Source: Undaria pinnatifida (taxonomy: Eukaryota > Sar > Phaeophyceae > Laminariales > Alariaceae). From it: a DNA stretch of 64,000 nucleotides. The position numbers were made by a program, and so were the translations under genes. Position 1 is the first letter of the stretch. The number at the start of each line of letters is the position of its first letter. Below the pieces are notes generated by a model. The model ran no database searches. It was given only the letters and a program-made list of their open reading frames with translations, and was not told the origin of the DNA. Positions 35,201-43,233 of the stretch are shown here, piece after piece. Location: positions 2,086,501 to 2,150,500 of the forward strand of contig JABAKD010000002.1 of assembly GCA_012845835.1 (NCBI GenBank), given 5' to 3'.

Positions 35201-36270
35201 GAACACTGGTACTAATTTCGTCCCCACAGCGTCACGAAACGACTCCTGGCTCGAGGAGATGGCGGGCCCTGCCATGCTACGCATTGGCGGCAAGTCATCG
35301 TTCGTTTTTGTAGTGATGCAGGCAACCTAATACCGTGTGTGCTCTGCCCCCTGTTCATAACCGGTTGCAGTTTGTTGCTAAGGGTTGGGAGCTATTGTTG
35401 AAGCCCCCCCCCCGAGCAAGCAGGTTGCTCAGGTGTTGTTTTAGCCATGAACGTCATTCATGCAGCTAAACTTCGACAAACCCTGAGCAACGCCACCCCT
35501 GTACGAGTAGCATTTCATTTTTTCATTTTTTCTTTTCCGAAACTCGCAATTTATGAAAAAAAGTTACCTATCCTGCCTTCTACCCGTATCTGCTTTAGGC
35601 CATTTCCCCCTACTGCTGCACCTGCTTTAGATCTATGGGCTACTACTGCTGTACCGATGCGCGATCTACGGGCCATGAGATAACCCACTGGCAGGCTCAG
35701 ACCACAGGCTCCATTCGCAACTTGAAGAAAGCTACCAGGCAAAGCAGGGCGCAAAAAAGAAAATTATTACTGTGGCCTTCATTTAAGAATCCCTCGGTTG
35801 CAAGGTCATCATGCACATCCATCCCTCACTACCTGCGTTTGGTTGCTACTACTGCTGCCGCACCCATATGCTGGTGCATAACGGGCACGTGCGCTTACTG
35901 GCTGCTGTGTTGGCTTGACTATCTGACCGCTGCCTGTCACACAAGTACAGCAGGAGGGGCCAATAATGACGTTTTACCTGGTGCACGATTTCTTTGGGAG
36001 AAGCTGCATGCGCATTTTTGTTGAGGAAGAGAGCTAGAAATTACATATCATATGCATCCGAGCACGATAGACCGATTCCGACGCTCACTGACCTGCGGAG
36101 GCCCGCTGCTCGTAGTAAACCAGCATGCTCACGTCCGCCTCCCTGTCCGTGGGCACCAGGTCCATCGTTGCCCTGTCCCGGGTCATGGGCGACATGATCA
36201 CACGGTTCTTCAGCGACATGCTGCCGATGGTGAGCGGGGTGGAGAACTTGATGGTGTCTTGTTCCGCCAT
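20151..36270 (-). CDS. Old Yellow Enzyme-family NADH:flavin oxidoreductase (12-oxophytodienoate reductase / NemA-like), 8 exons
   Basis: Joined CDS on the minus strand: 36270-36093, 32267-32143, 30863-30726, 28504-28397, 26927-26778, 25829-25651, 21080-20934, 20253-20151 (1128 bp, 375 aa). All seven introns are GT-AG and every phase joins exactly; the length is normal for the family. The protein should be a cytosolic FMN-dependent TIM barrel that reduces activated C=C bonds with NAD(P)H. Landmarks: SPMTR (about residue 27), GLIISEAT, the QIW..GRVSH strand, PTPRAMT.EEI, the active-site His-x-x-Asn in [34 protein letters not shown] and the C-terminal GYTDYPF. Oddities: VGVHLCP where the family normally has an FMN-contacting Arg (R-L-S-P), and HAGN rather than HGAN. 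The introns contain extra partial copies of exons 3, 5, 6 and 7. Family assignment is firm; the substrate is unknown. Confidence 0.93.
20263..20620 (+). repeat. AGC/AGT trinucleotide array in intron 7
   Basis: Imperfect CAG/AGT/GTAGC triplets over about 350 bp. On the coding (minus) strand it is a TGC/TAC/TGT tract that ends about 10 bp before the exon 8 acceptor and may serve as its pyrimidine tract. Confidence 0.8.
20639..20740 (-). mobile_element. MITE fragment (CGTCGGAA family), reverse copy
   Basis: ATTCCGACGATATGGGTTAAGGAG, then CATTCAGAAAAAA and CCTCTATCG, are reverse-complement matches to the left half of the elements at 61798 and 63350. It lies in intron 7 of the flavin oxidoreductase gene. 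Confidence 0.6.
20796..20860 (+). repeat. Fragment of the GTTGACC-family dispersed repeat
   Basis: GCAAAGATGAGTATCGAC followed by TCACAGCTG matches the 3' part of copies at 22150, 25231, 37456 and 42250. Confidence 0.6.
20934..21080 (-). CDS. Flavin oxidoreductase exon 7
   Basis: The acceptor is ACCCAG|ACTC (one base completes a codon) and the donor GCCAG|GTTTG. It has [13 protein letters not shown] and the FMN-phosphate-binding end [17 protein letters not shown]. Only this copy, among five related stretches to 21853, keeps the 3' half. Confidence 0.92.
21200..21262 (-). pseudogene. Ghost copy of exon 7 (copy c)
   Basis: It is a reverse-strand match to the exon 7 5' part (CCGCAC..TTCGACGGTGTGCTGATGACGAACAA). 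The frame is broken by an extra T-run base and a stop. It is flanked on the plus strand by G-rich tracts, as exon 7 is. Confidence 0.7.
21341..21420 (-). pseudogene. Ghost copy of exon 7 (copy d)
   Basis: A more diverged match: GTCCGCAC..TATTCGACGGTGT with insertions. No usable reading frame. Confidence 0.55.
21523..21589 (-). pseudogene. Ghost copy of exon 7 (copy b), open frame and acceptor retained
   Basis: Coding strand: GAAGCCAG|CTTCATCCGCACG, then [13 protein letters not shown] and HENED in the correct phase. The acceptor and 20 codons are intact, but the [11 protein letters not shown] part and a donor are missing. It may still compete for splicing with the real exon 7. Confidence 0.75.
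21787..21853 (-). pseudogene. Ghost copy of exon 7 (copy e), strongly decayed
   Basis: The plus strand reads CAACACCGAACAATGTGCG then TGATTGCTTCCGG, collinear with the other copies over about 60 bp. The match is weak and inferred from position in the series. Confidence 0.4.
22150..22345 (+). repeat. GTTGACC-family dispersed repeat, copy 1
   Basis: About 190 bp: CACCCTGTTGACCCTG, CTACACTGTAGTTGCAAGGGG, GTCGCCGACCTATATCCT, GAGGACACACA, CGATCGGAGTATCACACACAG and TCTCACAGCTGGAG. Other copies are at 25231, 37456 and 42250. No coding potential. Confidence 0.8.
22548..22843 (+). mobile_element. Truncated foldback element with left TIR
   Basis: It begins TTTTAGAGCCCCAA and carries the same inner sequence (CCGTCGGAATGTCATTCTTG, CCTAGGCCA) as the intact element that follows. 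It ends where the intact copy begins, so the two may be nested or tandem. Confidence 0.65.
22844..23410. mobile_element. Foldback / MITE element with TIRs of about 85 bp
   Basis: The left end (AACCCCTTTAAAGCCCCAAA.. to GGGTTTCCAGTTGCAAA) is the near reverse complement of the right end (GCAACTGGAAACCCG.. to CTTGGGGCTCTAAAGGGGTT). The element is 567 bp with no transposase. The core shares CGTCGGAA, GTACCTAGGCCA and CAGTTTGTGGG with the shorter MITE family at 27610, 29172, 61798 and 63350. Target duplication is unclear because TA and TAA are both possible. Confidence 0.8.
23486..24060 (+). repeat. (TTAATG)n hexanucleotide array
   Basis: About 570 bp of TTAATG/GCTAATG/GTTACTG units. It gives a spurious Asn-Val repeat on + and Leu-Thr on -. 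It lies in intron 6 of the flavin oxidoreductase gene. Confidence 0.9.
24777..24865 (+). repeat. Right end of a foldback element
   Basis: TAACGCCTTTAGAACTGG, AAACCCGTTTTTTGGGGACA and TTCAAGCCAGTATAGG match the right TIR of 22844-23410. Upstream at 24690, CATGTCGGGAGCGCGGTGC is shared with 22812, so an older copy probably spans about 24170-24865. Confidence 0.6.
25231..25402 (+). repeat. GTTGACC-family dispersed repeat, copy 2
   Basis: The same module order as copy 1 (CACCCTGTCGACCCTAG to TCACAGCTGGAGTGTAT), with scattered changes. Located in intron 6. Confidence 0.75.
25651..25829 (-). CDS. Flavin oxidoreductase exon 6
   Basis: The acceptor is GTTTAG|GTCGG and the donor ATCGA|GTGAGT (phase 2 out). 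It begins VGVHLCPGG, where the family usually has an Arg-Leu-Ser-Pro motif, and continues through [11 protein letters not shown]. Confidence 0.9.
25898..25939 (-). pseudogene. 42-bp in-frame partial duplicate of exon 6
   Basis: Coding strand: GTTTAG|GTCGGTGTGCACC to GCGGCG|GTAAAC. It encodes 14 codons starting [11 protein letters not shown], with an acceptor and a GT donor. Both boundaries are phase 0 and the length is a multiple of three, so inclusion before exon 6 would keep the frame. It is either a duplication relic or an optional cassette; the 68-bp gap to exon 6 is very short for an intron here. Confidence 0.65.
26045..26110 (-). repeat. GTTGACC-family fragment, reverse
   Basis: TTGTGAGTTCGAC, GGGTCGATACTCATCTTTGC and GCTGCGTAATAC are the reverse complement of the 3' part of the family. 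Confidence 0.6.
26150..26345 (+). repeat. Degenerate tandem of about 60 bp
   Basis: Three units of CCCGACCCGTGAGATTTGAAA-like sequence separated by CCTGACCC/CCTGAACC. In intron 5. Confidence 0.65.
26778..26927 (-). CDS. Flavin oxidoreductase exon 5 (active site)
   Basis: 50 codons, phase 0: acceptor GTGTAAG|GTCC, donor CAAG|GTATAC. It carries the His-x-x-Asn pair and YLIDQFLKD, then [16 protein letters not shown]. Confidence 0.93.
27060..27170 (+). repeat. Left end of a foldback element
   Basis: TTTACCCCTTGAGAGCCCCCGAAATCC, then CCCGAAGACGGGGTTCCCGTTGTAAAGGCGTTAACCC. It resembles the 22844 TIR with many changes. Confidence 0.55.
27452..27506 (+). repeat. 18-bp tandem repeat, three copies
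   Basis: CTGCGCACCT(A/C)(C/A)AGAGCT three times with one or two changes. Each unit contains the AGAGCTCT palindrome at its junction. Confidence 0.85.
27610..27870. mobile_element. MITE (CGTCGGAA family), copy a
   Basis: Left end GATAGAGGTAGCC, then TTTTTCTGAATGGCGGGGCTCC, CGTCGGAA, GTACCTAGGC, CATCCGGT and CAGTTTTTGGGAGG; right end AACCTCTATCGTAG. The ends are inverted repeats of each other. No coding capacity. Intron 4. Confidence 0.75.
27960..28050 (-). mobile_element. MITE fragment, reverse
   Basis: AAATCCCGACGATTTTTG, GGTTAAGGAGC and CCTCTACCGTAGCACAC are a reverse half-copy of the CGTCGGAA family. Confidence 0.55.
28176..28246 (-). pseudogene. Ghost copy of exon 5
   Basis: The coding strand resembles the exon 5 start: a VPAG stretch, a stop, then [12 protein letters not shown]. 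The active-site His is lost and the frame is stopped. A shorter echo (TTGTTGGAGC on +) is at 28092-28112. Located in intron 4, upstream of the real exon 5 in transcript order. Confidence 0.65.
28397..28504 (-). CDS. Flavin oxidoreductase exon 4
   Basis: 36 codons, phase 0: acceptor GTGCAG|CCTTT, donor TAGAG|GTAAGG. It has [11 protein letters not shown] and the AGFDGVE end that leads into the active-site strand. The preceding intron end is a (CCCTA)n array. Confidence 0.92.
28540..28905 (+). repeat. (TAGGG)n array B at the 3' end of intron 3
   Basis: About 365 bp of TAGGG, nearly perfect over 28600-28725. On the coding strand it is (CCCTA)n and ends about 35 bp before the exon 4 acceptor. The reverse strand reads as a spurious 287-residue Leu-Pro-Tyr-Pro-Thr frame, whose last part is the real exon 4. 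Confidence 0.9.
29172..29440. mobile_element. MITE (CGTCGGAA family), copy b
   Basis: TGGAGAGGTATACC, then GGTTTCTGAATGACGGG, AAAATCGTCGGAAAATAA, GTACCTAGGCCATGGGA, CATCCGGTAG, AAGCTCCCAAATTGAGG and GTGCACCTCTGTCGTCGCAC. The closest relative by eye is 61798-62061. Intron 3. Confidence 0.75.
29970..30045 (-). pseudogene. Ghost copy of exon 3 (3' half)
   Basis: The coding strand reads CCGTCTGCCCTGGCTTTTGCCC, then [12 protein letters not shown] before a donor CCAAG|GTACGG, parallel to [18 protein letters not shown] of exon 3. The 5' half and the acceptor are missing. Confidence 0.7.
30091..30345 (+). repeat. 126-bp tandem duplication in intron 3
   Basis: CTGGAGATTGGAGAGGGGG at 30091 and 30217 starts two nearly identical units, each with GGTCGAGGGAACGGCACG, CTACTGCATGAGT and a G-rich end. 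Confidence 0.9.
30726..30863 (-). CDS. Flavin oxidoreductase exon 3
   Basis: The acceptor is GGCAG|GGCTC and the donor CGAAG|GTACGA (46 codons, phase 0). It has [18 protein letters not shown] and the APSAV segment. Many family members have His where this has Asn after QIW. A second partial copy of its 3' half lies at 29970-30045. Confidence 0.92.
30940..31900. repeat. GATCTG-rich region with a perfect palindrome
   Basis: GATCTG/CAGATC and GATCTAGAT motifs recur on both sides (30940-31190 and 31500-31890) of an AAAATCG-rich centre. GTCGTGATTTAAATCACGAC at 31631-31650 is a perfect 20-bp palindrome. It could be a decayed element with sub-terminal repeats; no coding domain is seen. It lies in introns 2 and 3 only at its low edge and otherwise in intron 2. 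Confidence 0.5.
32143..32267 (-). CDS. Flavin oxidoreductase exon 2
   Basis: The acceptor is GCGCAG|GTCTGATC and the donor CCAAG|GTACGTGC. It completes the Gly of GLIISEAT and continues through [17 protein letters not shown]. Confidence 0.93.
33371..33655 (-). repeat. tRNA-derived SINE, copy 3
   Basis: On the minus strand this has a perfect B box, GGTTCGAATCC (33585-33575), followed by TGCCGAGTGCGCACTC, GGCGGAAAGCGCG.GAGCGTGAG and the family tail CCACGGCTTGTCC. The A box is weak. It is in intron 1 of the flavin oxidoreductase gene, in the same orientation as that gene. Confidence 0.75.
36093..36270 (-). CDS. Flavin oxidoreductase exon 1
   Basis: It starts at ATG 36270 (GATGGCGGAAC context) and ends GCAG|GTCAGT, phase 1. 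It carries the first barrel strand with [12 protein letters not shown]. There is no targeting peptide: the family domain begins within about 10 residues. Confidence 0.92.
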
Positions 36271-36274
36271 CTTT

Positions 36275-36513
36275 GGCCAATCAGACTACAATAGAAGCCG
36301 GGAATGGTCACTCGAACCTCTTCTCTCCCATGGAGGGGTCCTTCTAGCGTGTGGCGCTGCGGGATCGGTCGTTTCTCCTCGTAGCAAAGACAGCTCTTTC
36401 TCCCTCCGCTGCTGTCTGCGCGAGTCCGCACCAGCATGCATGCAAATGACACACAAAGCCTTTCATCTATACAAAACCAACACCACGTGTTGCATCACTC
36501 AGTCTGATTGGCC
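36275..36513. promoter_or_regulatory. Inverted CCAAT-box pair upstream of the flavin oxidoreductase
   Basis: GGCCAATCAGACT (36275-36287) and its exact reverse complement AGTCTGATTGGCC (36501-36513) flank 213 bp just upstream of the ATG at 36270. Another CCAAT lies at about 36644. The inner copy overlaps the likely 5' UTR. It may be promoter CCAAT elements; a function is not shown. Confidence 0.35.
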
Positions 36514-36989
36514 GAGGCTGGCGTTTCGCTGTCGGCCTCGAGGTCCCCACAGTTTTTTTATCGTTCATATTGCTGGACAACAGAGTTATCGCGTTGCCAC
36601 GAACGGGGTTCAGGCGCTGCTGTAGGTGGGGCCTCAATCAAGTAAGCCAATCAAGACAGGAGGGAAGAACAAGATGCGTTCGTTTCTTTCTCCGCACCTG
36701 TTTCGTTTCGTATGTTCAGAGGACGGTGGTCTTCGGTGGACGGCTGAGATCTGCAACGAACGCTTAACCCGTTGTGACCACCAGGGTAAATTTTCAGTTA
36801 CAGTTCAATTTTGTATATGACTACGGTGGGCAACCGTTAATGCAATACGGGTCCCTCTGTAGTGCCGGCTGAGTAGCACCAGTTGCCCGCTACGTATAGT
36901 GCGTATGGAATCGCTTGGCATAGACGGGAACAACAAGTAGCAGTGTCAGTGCGCAGAGTACTGCCGGTTTCCGCTGTAGGAAGGAGCGC

Positions 36990-37275
36990 TTGTGTTACCG
37001 GCTGGTACTCCCCCTAAAATGCCCCCTCCTTCCCCACCACCCGCACCATCGCCTAGACCTAGCACCACGCGTATAGCCAGCTCATACATCTATGCGACCT
37101 AAAGCTGTTGGAACCCCCCCCCCCCCCGTCCCCCTTCGAACACTTCGCCCTCTCCTCACTGGTTGCACGACTTACAGGATTAGTCTAGTCTACATGATAA
37201 TCTGATGCATTCCTTCTTCAACCGTCAGATTTGTCCCCTTAAAGGATTTATAGCTTCCGCGCACAGATGAAGTTG
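36990..37275 (+). repeat. CCACCCGCACCATCGCC module
   Basis: CTCCTTCCCCACCACCCGCA, CGCCTAGACCTAGCACCACGCG and CAACCGTCAGATTTGTCCCC also occur in 41135-41215, 41525-41620 and 41905-41980. Poly-C tracts separate the modules. Confidence 0.65.
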
Positions 37276-37455
37276 CCCCGCCCGCCCCCCCCCCCCTCCC
37301 CCGGCTCCCTCTTGCTCAAACGCACCCCCCCCACGCCCTTCAAAACTCCGCCCTCCCCTCACCGGTTATACGACTTTTTACAGGATACATTTGATAAACT
37401 GATGCATTTCCTTCCACACCTGTCACGTTTTGTCCCCCTCAAAAACGGGTTTTAT

Positions 37456-37660
37456 AGTTTCCGCACACAGACTGATTAAGATCACCCTGTTGACCCTGGT
37501 ACTAGCCACACTGTAGTTCCGAGGGGACTCGCCGACCTATATCCTTAATGAGGACACACACCCAGTAATACGCCGATCTGAGTATCACACACAGCTTGCA
37601 AAGATGAGTATCGACAAAATCTTCGATCTCACAGCTGGAGTGTATTTTTATTAATATAGT
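37456..37660 (+). repeat. GTTGACC-family dispersed repeat, copy 3
   Basis: CACCCTGTTGACCCTGG through TCTCACAGCTGGAGTG. It is preceded by CGGGTTTTATAGTTTCCG, as in copy 4, so the unit may extend upstream into the poly-C module. Confidence 0.8.
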
Positions 37661-38711
37661 ATACCTGGTATAGACTATACCCGCACCAGAGGGGACCACT
37701 ACTGCTAAAGTGCAACGCTTTTCAGCACAAGCGCAACGCTTCCCGAGAAAACGCAGGGCAAGTGACAGCAGGCCACCACGTCAATGGGCGGTTGTGGATA
37801 TATGGCGGCACTTGAAGAAGCGCCTATATGATATACGTGTGCGGGGGGCTACACTGACTGACTGTCCGACGTCTGCTGAGCGACGCCGACTTTCCGTGAT
37901 CCTGACGTGTACGCCCCATGCGGTTTAGACCGTGAAGACACGATCACCGCACTCGCGAAATCAAGCATGCATGATAAGATGCCGTCAACAATTGCGAGAG
38001 GTAACGTTGCGGAAATTACTAATCGCCCTGCGGAAATTCCCCCATCTACCCTAGGGATCAATCACAAGCCCCCCTGACACCCCGCTCTCCCCGGACCGCA
38101 CGTAATAGTGCACGCATACCCTTCTTTGCGTTGTATCATAACCTTGAAGGCGAGTGGAAAGCAACACCGAAATACCAACATGGTCATGTTGGTAAATCCG
38201 TGACTTCTGGAGAAAGAGATTTGTATTAATGAGACCTTGGTCTGGAGAGACAGGTCGGGGAGTGGAGTGAACGAGTGGGGCAAGCACAAACGCTGCGAGC
38301 TCCCACGCTACTTCGGAAAGATGCACACAATCGGACCAATGCAACCTACCGATCACGGCAATAAGCCGTTAATCCGACCTTTGGCAGCAATGCGGGAGTA
38401 TTCTACCTGACAATTCTCCGATGTACCATACATACTCCTACGGTCCAAAGTATACCCCTTAGATGTGTACAATCTACCGAACTACCGCAGCACCACAAAG
38501 AGTATTCCAATGTGCTTGCTCGGCAACCTCAGATCGACAGTTCCGCTATTCAAATCATCCAATCAGAAGTCCTACCGCATCTCAGTCGATACACACGGCC
38601 GCTCTCACGAACAGGCCACACAGTAAGATACCAGCGATAGCCGTGCGCCTTTTTGGGAAACATCACGACGCAGAATTGACCCGTCTCCCGTTCAACATAA
38701 GACGGGTGATA
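37661..38711. other. Unassigned intergenic DNA
   Basis: Several short frames on both strands, none with a recognised domain or splice-consistent continuation. Confidence 0.35.
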
Positions 38712-38985
38712 TTATTTTAGATTTCGCGTACTAGTCCACAACAACAAGCATCGACCGTACAGGGTATATCGTAGACGATGTTGAGTGTGTACACACCGCT
38801 CGAAATATTTATGCAACGGTGCGGGAGAGTGCTTAGAGGCAACACGCATTGTTCTCCCAGCGCCGTCATACCTCAGGAGGTGCCCATGCTTCCATTCTTT
38901 GTTCCTGTGATAGTACACATCCAACCCCTTCGTATTCTTTCCTCATGGGTACCGTGGTGGAAACCCCGTCCTGGCCCGGGTTTTC
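38712..38985 (-). pseudogene. EWKHGHL repeat, copy 1 (unknown protein remnant)
   Basis: The reverse strand encodes EWKHGHLLRY. The DNA is collinear with 54740-54960, which encodes EWKHGHLFRH; both also share a GG(T/G)(A/G)CCGTGG..AA.CCCGTCC block. Conservation at the protein level in two places suggests a decayed mobile-element or gene-family protein that I do not recognise. Confidence 0.45.
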
Positions 38986-41134
38986 ACGACTTACTGAGTA
39001 TCTGACACACTAGCGTTCAGCATTTGTTACATGACCCGTCAACCTCGGATCATTATATTAGGAGGGGGCACCGATCGAGTAACTCCGCTGAGATCTGTTG
39101 TTTTCGGAACCATGACTGGTTCTGGTTGAGATGAACCTTCGAAGTAACAATACTTAGACAAGTCTGCGACTGCGCACGCCAAACCTTCGCAAAAATACGG
39201 TAGGCACGGGAGCATCACTGGCAACCACGGCGATACCGTCCGCCAGCACCCAAGTCTTGAGCCGAGGCGAGGCGTGCAGGGGCACGGCACGCCCAGGCCG
39301 AGCAACGCAAATCATCGAGACTATCGCCCAGTTGTAGCAAATTATCGAGGCGTAGGTATCAGAAATGAGTTGCGAGACGAAATGGTGCGGGGTCGCTTGT
39401 TGGCAGTGAAAACTGAGACAGTAGGAAAAGCAATTCAAGATCGGCTGGGCTCGGTGTGGAGATAACTGGAGAGGCTGCAGTTGGGGCGGTGGAGCAACAA
39501 GACCACTACCAGAGCGGCCTGCACGCAAACTCTTTGTAGGGTTCGAGACACTCTCTTCGAAACATGACGGTTTGGTAATAAACTAGTTTATTTGGTATAG
39601 AGCAGACGTCGCTGTCAAGATACAATACCCAATTAAGGTCCACTTGTTTTTTTGGTCCCCGATATTATGACTCTACGTACATGTAACGCCTTGAATGTTA
39701 CTTTGTTGAAAATGGGCCACCGCTCCTCGCGTTAGCTACTCAATGATATGCCCATCATCACCAGCCACGGGCTACAACATTCGACCCAAGCTGTTGTTCC
39801 CGCCTGGATCGGCTATTTGTCGCTCCTGCTGCAAAGCATGCGCCGTGAAAACGTGGACCCCGCAAATGCGCAAGCAACTTCATAAGCAGTTAGAGACCGC
39901 ATTATTAGCTACTTCATGGCTGGGTTCACATATGGCCTCAGCAAGAGTGCGACCAGGGGTTGCCTGAACGGAAATGTTGGCATGGATGGGTTGATCCGTG
40001 GGTTCTTCTACCATTTTAATCCAGAGAGAGGAAAACAACATCTGAATCATGGCGCCACAAGCGGGGATACGGCGTTTTTGGGGGGTATACGGTGTACCTG
40101 GTACCTGATATGCATCATGAAGCCTTTACATATTTTCGAGTTTTGACGTGGTTTCCTGCATATCCAGTAGACTATACGTCTCTGAAATGCAGCATTCAGC
40201 AGGACAACAAGTTTGTTGTATTGCTGTACTCTTATACCGGGTGCCAGATGAAAAAATTCTTTCAAATTCGTACCAGGTACCAGACACATGTCATGCTTTG
40301 ATTTTAAGAGTTGACCGATTGCTCGGGTTTAGTCCGGTTGCAACTGAATATGATAGAATCCGAGTGTGTTGCCGTGAAAGCAGACACAGGCACTGTTTCT
40401 GGTTGCAGATTTTCGACTGTTTTTTTTTTTTTCTTCTTTTTTTTTTTCGGTTTTTGGGGTGTTGCGATGGGTGGCTTAATCCAGTTGGGTGCATCGTTTA
40501 AATCGCGGAGCAGAAGGGGGGGCTGACTGCATACTCGGCGTCCGCTGCGACCAACGGAATATGCCGAGTACGCGGGGGGGGGGGGTTGTGCTCTCGCGGG
40601 CACAGAGATTTTCCATCGTAGGTTATGGAATTTTGCGTCATGAATCAAAGGATGCGTTAGAGATACGCGCGAGCTAGTTGGATGCTGTTTGCCGAGCACA
40701 GCAACCACTGAATTCGTGACGTGCATGACAACCGATAGTACAGTAAGGGTGTGATAGGCTGTAAGGGAGGATGTGACCCGCTCTAATGGCAGGAGCGTCC
40801 CGAGTGTCCCGCTTGCAAACTGGTACGTGATTTAACCCGAGTGTTAGGGTGACTGACCTTGCCGCGAACTGGCATGTTTCCCGACACGGCATGCGAGATG
40901 TTGTATTTATTAGGCAATATGCATCTCTTTCTTATAATTAGCGGTGTCAGAAAATAATGGCATCTACATGATTGCACCTATCGATTGAAATATTCTATCT
41001 TTCGATCCATCGATGTACAATAACAAATATTGGAGCTTTTAACACGTTTTTTACTACACCTAAGAACTGGGTTGCTTAATACATGTAACATCAAACCTTC
41101 TAGAAAAATAAACATTTCCAGGCGGGTGATATAA
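38986..41134. other. Unassigned intergenic DNA
   Basis: It contains T-runs near 40420-40450, a G-run near 40575 and the motif GTACCTGGTAC at 40094 and TACCAGGTAC at 40271. No gene is supported. Confidence 0.35.
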
Positions 41135-42060
41135 AGGGGTGTCTTCTTGCTGCAACCGTCAGATTCGTCCCCTTCAAGGATTTATAGTTTCCGCGCACAT
41201 ACTGAAATGCTCGCCCCCCCGCCCCCCCCCCCCGATCCCTCTTGTTCAAACGCACCACCTGAAATCAAAATCTGCCAGAGTAATAAACACTACCAGCCAG
41301 CTGATATCATCTCATTATCCTTACAGCCATCGATGCCGTAGCTCCAACTCATCTCCGCCCTCTCCCCCCCCCCGCCCCCCCTTTTGTTCCCCGCCCAGTT
41401 CGTTCAAACGTCCCACTTACAATCGAAATCGGCCAGAGTAATAAACACTTCTACGCAATTGATATCACGTCATTTTCTTTCTAGCCATCCATGACGTAGC
41501 TTTCATTCATCCCCCCTCCCCCCCTCCAACGTCCCCTCCTTCCCCACACCCCGCACGATCGCCTACACCCAGCACCGCGCGTATAGCAAGCCCCTACATA
41601 TATGATTATTACGCGTTGGAGGATCACACACAATGTTGCGAACATCAGTGTCGACCAAATCCTTGGTCTCATAGCTGGAGTGTATTTTAATATTATATGT
41701 GACCTAAACCGCTTGCACCCCCCCCTCCCCCCCCCCCCGCCCCATTTTGTTTTTTTCTCGCTTCTTCTCGCTTAAACACCCCACCTAATATCGAAATCCG
41801 CCAGAGTAATAAACACTTCCACGCCCTCGATATCGCTTGGTTATATTTTTCAAGCCGTCCATGCCGCTGCTGCAATTCCCACCCACCCCCGCCCCCAACA
41901 CCCCCTCCTTCCCCACCACCCGCACCATCGCCTAGACCTAGCACCACGCGTGTAACCAACCCCTACATCTACGCGACCTAAAGCCCTCCCCCCCCGCGCC
42001 CCGCCTCCCCCGCCACATCCCCCCCCCTCCCCCATCAGAAGGATTAATAGTTTCCACGCA
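41135..42060 (+). repeat. Array of diverged monomers separated by poly-C
   Basis: Each monomer has ATCGAAATC.GCCAGAGTAATAAACAC, a GATATCA..CATT segment and a CCATC.ATG.CGTAGCT-like end, near 41265, 41420 and 41788. The CCACCCGCAC-CATCGCC module comes between. Monomer length varies because of the C-tracts. Confidence 0.7.
41605..41690 (+). repeat. GTTGACC-family fragment
   Basis: GGATCACACACAATGTTGCG, GTGTCGACCAAATC and GGTCTCATAGCTGGAGTGTATTTTAAT match the 3' end of the family. Confidence 0.6.
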
Positions 42061-42249
42061 CAATCTGAGCTGCCCCCCCCCCCCCCTCCCCCCCCCCCCC
42101 CCCTCTCGCCCCCCTTTTGATCAAAATCATGCCCCCACGTCCTTCAAAACTCCGCCCTCCCCTCACCGGATGTTCGACTTACAGGACTCACTTGATAAAC
42201 TGATGCATTTCCTTCCACAGCTGTTAGATTTTGGCCCCTTGAGAAACGG

Positions 42250-42460
42250 GTTTTATAGTTTCCGGGCACGGACTGCCTAACATCACCCTGTTGATCCTGA
42301 TAGCTACACTGTAGTTGCAAAGGGAGTCGCCGAACTATATCCTTCATGAGAACACACAACCCGTAATACGCGTGATCGGAGTATCACACACAGCTTGCAA
42401 AGACGAGTTTCGACAAAATATTCTATCTCACAGCTGGAGAGTGTATTTTAATTTTTATAA
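42250..42460 (+). repeat. GTTGACC-family dispersed repeat, copy 4
   Basis: CGGGTTTTATAGTTTCCGGGC, CACCCTGTTGATCCTGATAG, GTCGCCGAACTATATCC, CGTGATCGGAGTATCACACAC and CTCACAGCTGGAG. Closest by eye to copy 1 (shared CTGATAGCTACACTGTAGTTGC). Confidence 0.8.
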
Positions 42461-42957
42461 TAATTACGACCAGATATCAAATGTGTGGTACGGTGTCTAT
42501 AATTGATTGGCCAATACTACTAGCGCCTGTACACGGAGGCATGATTGGAGCGATCGGTATTATGTTATTTTGTCCGGATATGCGTTGATACAGTAACGGT
42601 ACTACATTTCAAAGAGATCTGACTCTAGTGGTGTTCAATTTGGAGATATACTTGGATGCAAACAATGCGCACAAGGCTAGTTGTCGGAGGTCTAGATAGT
42701 CTATACCTCTTGCGGAGGTGTGGTGATGTGTGGTGATGCCTCGTTCATCGTTTTTCTCATGGATACAGACATGCTTTACGCTCTCGTCTATAGAAATGGA
42801 GTGTCGCCGATGGGGAGTGTGAGATTTCCCACGTGCGTCAGCGTAGTAACGTGCTGATTCTCTCATAATCCGTAGCATACGGAGGCGTTTCGCCTCTTGT
42901 GTTTGCATTCGGTAAATGGGGAGTGTCCTGCAGGGGGTCTGCTAGAGTTCGATTTGA

Positions 42958-43233
42958 TTAGTGTTTCGATAGGAGTCGTTTTATGTCGGAGACGTGCTGT
43001 TGTTTGCTCTTCCCTACAGAGTACAAAGCTGCGGGGTCAATGTTATTGGGATCTAGTAAACAAATGAGGTCCTTCTTCTGCCTCCACCATTGCAGTGGAC
43101 CACCTAGACTGTCGACGATCTTGCACGGAATGGGGTTCAGCACACGATACCGCAACAATTCGCCGAGGTACATATACACCAGCTTCGCGGACCCCGGAGC
43201 TCCCCTTGCAATTTGCCCTTGCGACGCTTCCAC
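42958..43233 (-). CDS. Hypothetical exon or pseudogene fragment
   Basis: This is the cleanest unassigned frame of the region: 91 codons to a TAA at 42958, mixed composition, with KIVDSLGGPLQWWRQKKDL in the middle. PLQWW faintly recalls the C-terminal dimerisation region of hAT transposases, but the rest does not fit. I cannot assign it. Confidence 0.25.
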   Translation of the reverse strand: MEASQGQIARGAPGSAKLVYMYLGELLRYRVLNPIPCKIVDSLGGPLQWWRQKKDLICLLDPNNIDPAALYSVGKSKQQHVSDIKRLLSKH

